From assembly GCA_021797955.1 (NCBI GenBank), contig JAJZYV010000048.1, positions 1 to 9,103 of the forward strand: 9,103 nucleotides of DNA, written 5' to 3'. The DNA is from Thermoplasmata archaeon. Its GTDB lineage: Archaea; Thermoplasmatota; Thermoplasmata; Thermoplasmatales; Thermoplasmataceae. Shown piece by piece: positions 5,858 to 9,103 of this stretch. Made by a program: the position numbers and the translations under genes. The notes below the pieces were generated by a model that searched no databases, was not told the origin of the DNA, and worked only from the letters and a program-made list of their open reading frames with translations. The first letter of the stretch is position 1; every line of letters begins with the position of its first letter.

Positions 5858-7209
5858 GTTATCATTCCTCCAAGGTAAAAGAATGTAATACCAAGGGACA
5901 TAATCACCGTGGTAATCGTTACCAGAATCTGGCTAAGGGCCGGTTCCCCCTTTCTCTCTGTTTCGTTTCCGTCAAATACCATAGTTGAAACTTTGTGTAT
6001 TACAGACAGTGAAATTATGAAAAGAGTTATTATTAAAATTATTACGGCTGCTACCTGCCCAATAGAAATTAACTGATAAATGATGAGAAACTCACCAATA
6101 AAAGTGGCAAAAGGCGGTGCTCCAGTTACTGCCAAGGATGAAAGGATCAGCGTTGATGAGGTATATGGCATTCGATTTCTCATCCCCCGAATCATTGAAA
6201 TGTTTCGAGTGCCATACATTTCCAGAATGTTGCCAGATGAATAGAATGCACCCGATTTACCAAAAGCATGAGAAAGGAGGATGAGTATTGCCCCTAGAAA
6301 TCCAATGCCTCCTGTTATGAGCCCTAACAATGCAATAGACATGTTCTCCATTGTAGAATATGCAAACATCCTCTTTGTCTGAGTCTGCGACGGCATCACC
6401 ATTGCAACGAATATGAGGGATGCGAAAATAAACACAAGATATATTCCCTGCACCGGTCCGACTGAGGTTACGGAATAGAATTCATAGAGACAATACACTG
6501 CAACAGGAAGGAGAATACCAGAAAACATGGCACTTATCTCCGAAGGCGCCTGGGAGTGGGCATCAGGGAGCCATGTATGCATTGGAAATATGCCAATTTT
6601 TGTACCGAATCCAATCAGTGCAGTAACGCCTGCAATGGCAAGAAGAGGGTTATAGACATTGATAAGGGATATGTCAGTTATTGTTAAATGCCTGTAAACA
6701 TCAAATATGAGTATTACAGATATTAGCGCTATGGCTAGTCCCGATGACACAAGAATAACATATCTCCATGCTGCCTCAAGTTCATTTCTTCCTCTTTCAA
6801 CGATTAGAAGGAGGGCTGATGATGCTGTAGTGGCTTCCAACCCTATCCACATTAGACCAAAATTATCTATGATCAGGGTAAAGAGCATGGTAAATGTAAA
6901 CAAATTTATTAGGGAGTAATGAAGTTTCAAATTTTTAGATTCTCCCAGTTTTTTATGATAGCCGGATGCAAATATGGAGGAGAAAAGATAAACAAAAGAC
7001 ACCGTAAAAACAAGATATCTGTTTAGATCATTTAGAAAGAATGGTCCATATATGCCATTGGAAGTGAAGAGGAGAATAATGGAATTGGCTGCAGTTATAA
7101 GTGCTCCTGCGATACTAATCTCCTTAAAATGCCTTAAAAAGTACGATCCTGAAGTAAGAACCGGTATTGATAAAATAAAGTACATATAATACTGACTTGA
7201 GAGTATCAT
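5854..7209 (-). CDS. hyfF: HyfF-like (NuoM/NuoN-family) antiporter-like membrane subunit
   Basis: A 451-residue integral membrane protein with about 13-14 helices, of the NuoL/M/N antiporter-like family. Key residues for ion translocation are all visible: E125 in MWIGLEATTASS, K204 in GFGTKIGIFPMHTWLPDAHSQAPS (the most typical block, residues 201-223), K279-R280 in QTKRMFAYSTMENMS, H314 and K318 in LSHAFGKSGAF, and E373 in FATFIGEF. The sequence shows no C-terminal HyfB/NuoL-type extension, so HyfF or HyfD is the closest named match; position between hyfE and hyfG favours HyfF. The start has a GGAGATGAT-type binding site, and the gene overlaps the previous stop by ATGA. It presumably forms the inner part of the membrane arm, next to the hyfC- and hyfE-like subunits. 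Confidence 0.88.
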   Translation of the reverse strand: MILSSQYYMYFILSIPVLTSGSYFLRHFKEISIAGALITAANSIILLFTSNGIYGPFFLNDLNRYLVFTVSFVYLFSSIFASGYHKKLGESKNLKLHYSLINLFTFTMLFTLIIDNFGLMWIGLEATTASSALLLIVERGRNELEAAWRYVILVSSGLAIALISVILIFDVYRHLTITDISLINVYNPLLAIAGVTALIGFGTKIGIFPMHTWLPDAHSQAPSEISAMFSGILLPVAVYCLYEFYSVTSVGPVQGIYLVFIFASLIFVAMVMPSQTQTKRMFAYSTMENMSIALLGLITGGIGFLGAILILLSHAFGKSGAFYSSGNILEMYGTRNISMIRGMRNRMPYTSSTLILSSLAVTGAPPFATFIGEFLIIYQLISIGQVAAVIILIITLFIISLSVIHKVSTMVFDGNETERKGEPALSQILVTITTVIMSLGITFFYLGGMIT

Positions 7210-7826
7210 CCGATCATCTCCTGAATGTTTTCTGTTTCAAGTGTTTCTGATATTAGAACTGCGGAAACAATAACAAGGGCAAGAACATCAAGTAATACGC
7301 TGATTTCAACTATGAGGGGTAGTGAAATAATGCCAAGACTTAGTAAAATAATTGCGTTCTCTTCCTCAATATATCCACTGAATTGAGCTATCTTGTTTTT
7401 TCTTGAGGCGATAAGAAGCATACCCTGGATCATCATGGCAAAACCTATGCCTCCAATATTACTTCCAGTATAGGGGAAAAAGACTTCGTGATATACTGCA
7501 AGAGATATAACTAGTAAAACAACACTGAGTATTGTTATGGATGGAATACCTTTTGAAAGCTCCCTGAACATATTCCCCCTTTTAGGGAGTTTTCTGTAAA
7601 GGATATATGCCGTAAGAAATCCGCGAAGTAGTGCTGTGAGTATTCCAAGGATCACAAGATCAATTGAGTCAGTTGCGATTCCGAGATAGATTGCATATAC
7701 AGAGAGAAGAAGTGATTGAACAATTATTACATGCACCTTAGACATGATATACGTTCCAATCTGTGCCCAGATTCCGGTAAACAATAAACTAACTGCTATA
7801 ACATTTAAAATTTCTACATTTGTCAT
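7206..7826 (-). CDS. hyfE: HyfE-like membrane subunit (NuoK-related region)
   Basis: A 206-residue protein with about six hydrophobic segments, the usual size of HyfE. The diagnostic part is the C-terminal half: YIEEENAIILLSLGI (152-166), then SLPLIVEISVLLDVLALVIV (168-187), matching the ENG...PLIVE..VLLDVL pattern of HyfE. E156/N157, E174 and D180 are the conserved polar positions. In the complex it corresponds to the NuoK-like element that links the NuoH-like subunit to the antiporter-like subunits. A polar cytoplasmic loop (YRKLPKRGNMFRELSK, 77-92) divides the two halves. The ribosome binding site GGGAGGT is the strongest in the operon, and the ATG overlaps the upstream stop codon as ATGA. 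Confidence 0.87.
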   Translation of the reverse strand: MTNVEILNVIAVSLLFTGIWAQIGTYIMSKVHVIIVQSLLLSVYAIYLGIATDSIDLVILGILTALLRGFLTAYILYRKLPKRGNMFRELSKGIPSITILSVVLLVISLAVYHEVFFPYTGSNIGGIGFAMMIQGMLLIASRKNKIAQFSGYIEEENAIILLSLGIISLPLIVEISVLLDVLALVIVSAVLISETLETENIQEMIG

Positions 7827-8770
7827 ACTAAACCTCCCAGGACAAATATGACAACAGAGAATATTGACAGGGTAAACGATACTGCCAGATAATCGGCAAT
7901 TTTAAACAGTCTAACCTTAGCAAGGCTCTGTTCAATAAATATTACAATGAGGATCAAAATTATCCACTTTCCTATCATAATGGGGATATCCTCAAGGGCA
8001 CCAAGAACAGAATTCTGCATAAACCATGGAAACAAGAAGACATTGAGTAGAACGGATCCCAAGAGGTATTGTTTCATCCATGACGACTCCTTTATGAGAA
8101 ATAAATCACGGCCGCCGTATTCAAACGTTCTCCCTTCATCAATCATTCCCATTTCCCATAAGCCAGAACTCTCCAGAGGTAGTTTTCCAGTTTCAAACAA
8201 AAATATCATGAAGAAAGCTATCATTGACAGAATGTGAGTGAGCGACAGATAAGTTGTGAAGCTTGTGGCTATGGATTCGTTTGTAATGTAGGGATTGTTC
8301 GTTCCGGTCTGGATCGCCACGGCAAAAAATACAAGAATAAGGGTGGGCTCAGCAAGTGCTGAGAACGTTGCCGATCTGCTCGCTCCCAATGCAGAATAGT
8401 TGCTACCTGAGTCAAGTGCGGCTAGTATGAGGATGACAGAAGCCAGGGAAAACAACATTGCTCCTCCAAGAAAATCAACCATTGGTGCAAAATCTGTTGG
8501 CTCAGGTATGACAACCGGTATCACAAATGATATGGTAAAGAGAATGGAAAACACCAGGTAAGGAGCAATTCTATATATTCCCCCACCGCTGGTAGTTGTA
8601 TTTCTTTCCTTTACAAGATATTTATACAGGTCATAATAGGGCTGTAGAACTGGTGGGCCTCTCCTCGATTCTGTTTTTGCCTTAAGATTCTCATATATTC
8701 CCTGAACCAGAGGTGCAAGAATTAAAACTCCTATAACCTGAATAGCCGTTTCTATGATGCCCCCTATCAT
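7823..8770 (-). CDS. hyfC: HyfC-like (NuoH-family) membrane subunit that anchors the peripheral arm
   Basis: The 315-residue product has about eight membrane helices and is homologous to NuoH/HycD/HyfC, the subunit that contacts the small and large subunits and transmits redox energy to the membrane arm. Family blocks: ESRRGPPVLQPYYDLYKYLVKE (34-55, cytoplasmic loop), LDSGSNYSALGASRSATFSALAEP (119-142), and FETGKLPLESSGLWEMGMIDEGRTFEYGGRDL (192-223). The last of these carries the charged residues E193, E206, D211/E212 and E217 that line the link between the redox site and the channel. It is the first operon gene. Its ATG follows GGGTGTAATA, an acceptable but modest ribosome binding site, and a hairpin lies just upstream. 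Homology is certain; which quinone-like or other ligand, if any, it binds cannot be told. Confidence 0.9.
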   Translation of the reverse strand: MIGGIIETAIQVIGVLILAPLVQGIYENLKAKTESRRGPPVLQPYYDLYKYLVKERNTTTSGGGIYRIAPYLVFSILFTISFVIPVVIPEPTDFAPMVDFLGGAMLFSLASVILILAALDSGSNYSALGASRSATFSALAEPTLILVFFAVAIQTGTNNPYITNESIATSFTTYLSLTHILSMIAFFMIFLFETGKLPLESSGLWEMGMIDEGRTFEYGGRDLFLIKESSWMKQYLLGSVLLNVFLFPWFMQNSVLGALEDIPIMIGKWIILILIVIFIEQSLAKVRLFKIADYLAVSFTLSIFSVVIFVLGGLV

Positions 8771-8774
8771 TATT

Positions 8775-8780
8775 ACACCC
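8775..8780 (-). promoter_or_regulatory. Ribosome binding site of the operon's first gene
   Basis: On the minus strand GGGTGT stands four bases before the hyfC ATG and contains the GGTG core of the archaeal site. It lies seven bases downstream of the hairpin at 8787-8823, so folding could affect its accessibility. Confidence 0.45.
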
Positions 8781-8786
8781 TAAACA

Positions 8787-8823
8787 GATGTCATCAGCTT
8801 TTCGGCGATTAAAGGCTGACATC
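8787..8823 (-). promoter_or_regulatory. Bulged hairpin in the operon leader
   Basis: GATGTCA (8787-8793) pairs perfectly with TGACATC (8817-8823). After a three-base bulge (8794-8796), GCTTTT (8797-8802) pairs with AAAGGC (8811-8816) through one G-T wobble, leaving an eight-base loop. The stem has 13 pairs. It could be a leader element controlling translation of the operon, an operator, or an mRNA 3'-end structure for the upstream frame. It is not followed by a T-run on the minus strand, which argues against a simple terminator. Confidence 0.4.
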
Positions 8824-8843
8824 ATAGCCAACAGGTCAGATCA

Positions 8844-9103
8844 TTATTCCTTATAAGCGTTGTGCAAATTTGTAACTGGACATTCTGTTGTTCCTGATCC
8901 ATTATCCATGTCTGGTCTTTCTTTCCATGACTGATGGGTATTTGAGATGAAATTGTTCCCTCTCAATTTTAATGTATAATAATTTGAAAATATTCCTGTA
9001 TAAATCATGGATCTGTAATTAGATCGTGATTCCCCTGATACTTTCATGTAAAGCGCAGAAAATCCGGAACCTCTCGCTGCATTATTAGTATCTTCCATAT
9101 CTG
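8844..9103 (-). CDS. 3' end of an unidentified open reading frame, cut by the window edge
   Basis: An open frame on the same strand as the operon runs from the window edge to a TAA stop 73 bases before the hyfC start. The visible part is about 86 codons. It is open beyond the first in-frame ATG near 9098, so it is probably the C-terminus of a longer gene and not a small gene. The peptide is hydrophilic, rich in Asn, Ser and Thr, without membrane segments or a motif I recognise, and has one cysteine (in ECPVTNLH). All three plus-strand frames here are interrupted, which mildly supports it. It is unknown whether it belongs to the complex. A chance open frame cannot be excluded. Confidence 0.4.
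   Translation of the reverse strand, partial: DMEDTNNAARGSGFSALYMKVSGESRSNYRSMIYTGIFSNYYTLKLRGNNFISNTHQSWKERPDMDNGSGTTECPVTNLHNAYKE
8850..8857 (-). promoter_or_regulatory. Candidate TATA element of the hydrogenase-like operon
   Basis: The palindrome CTTATAAG would place the start of transcription near 8824-8828, so the message would begin almost exactly at the base of the hairpin at 8787-8823 with a leader of about 55 bases. It overlaps the last codons of the upstream open frame. A weaker TTTAAT in the hairpin is an alternative. Positional inference only. Confidence 0.3.

Noticed and set aside
4020..8770. Identification as respiratory complex I (nuo) genes
   Set aside because: The small subunit has hydrogenase-type CxxC (C100, C103) instead of the adjacent cysteine pair of NuoB, HyfE and HyfB-type subunits are present, and NuoA, NuoJ, NuoC and NuoI as separate genes are absent.
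2155..8770. Identification as an active group 4 [NiFe] hydrogenase or formate hydrogenlyase
   Set aside because: No Ni-Fe cysteine ligands remain in the large subunit, and no formate dehydrogenase or maturation genes are seen.
1..9103. CRISPR array, transposase or integrase, rRNA, or phage genes
   Set aside because: I saw no regularly spaced direct repeats, no recombinase motifs and no rRNA-like segments on either strand.

Overview
The window looks like a chromosomal segment from an archaeon of the Thermoplasmata, probably the Thermoplasmatales/Ferroplasma type. The DNA is A+T-rich by eye. The promoter-proximal genes have TATA-like elements rather than bacterial -35/-10 boxes, and genes inside the operon have GGAGG/GGTGAT-type ribosome binding sites. 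There is also a sequon-rich surface protein with a C-terminal anchor, as is common in wall-less acidophilic archaea. The assignment rests on gene style and protein families, not on a marker gene.

Layout, left to right. (1) 52-818, minus strand: a two-gene HEPN/MNT cassette (HEPN protein, then minimal nucleotidyltransferase) with overlapping reading frames, a typical toxin-antitoxin-like pair. (2) 819-1162: a non-coding divergent promoter region with TATA-like elements and a perfect 7-bp palindrome. (3) 1163-1993, plus strand: an unrecognised, probably N-glycosylated, membrane-anchored surface protein. (4) 1994-2154: a convergent intergenic spacer that is unusually rich in inverted repeats. 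(5) 2155-8770, minus strand: a six-gene operon, transcribed in the order hyfC-like, hyfE-like, hyfF-like, hyfG-like, hyfI-like, hyfB-like. All five junctions are the same four-base ATGA stop/start overlap. (6) 8771-8843: the operon leader, with a bulged hairpin just upstream of the hyfC ribosome binding site. (7) 8844 to the window end: the 3' end of an unidentified open frame on the same strand.

The operon encodes a membrane-bound complex of the group 4 [NiFe] hydrogenase/complex I superfamily. The membrane arm has a NuoH-like subunit (HyfC), a HyfE-type subunit and two antiporter-like subunits (HyfF and HyfB) that keep the usual glutamate, lysine and histidine residues of proton pumping. 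The peripheral arm has a small subunit carrying an N-terminal single-cluster ferredoxin-like domain fused to a NuoB/HyfI domain with all its cluster cysteines, plus a large subunit.

The central observation is that the large subunit has none of the four cysteines that hold the Ni-Fe centre, and no CxxC anywhere. The complex is therefore unlikely to be a hydrogenase. It fits the 'energy-converting hydrogenase-related' (Ehr) type, a proton-translocating redox machine whose electron donor and acceptor are unknown. No NuoC-like protein or domain, NADH module, formate dehydrogenase or hydrogenase maturation gene is visible here.
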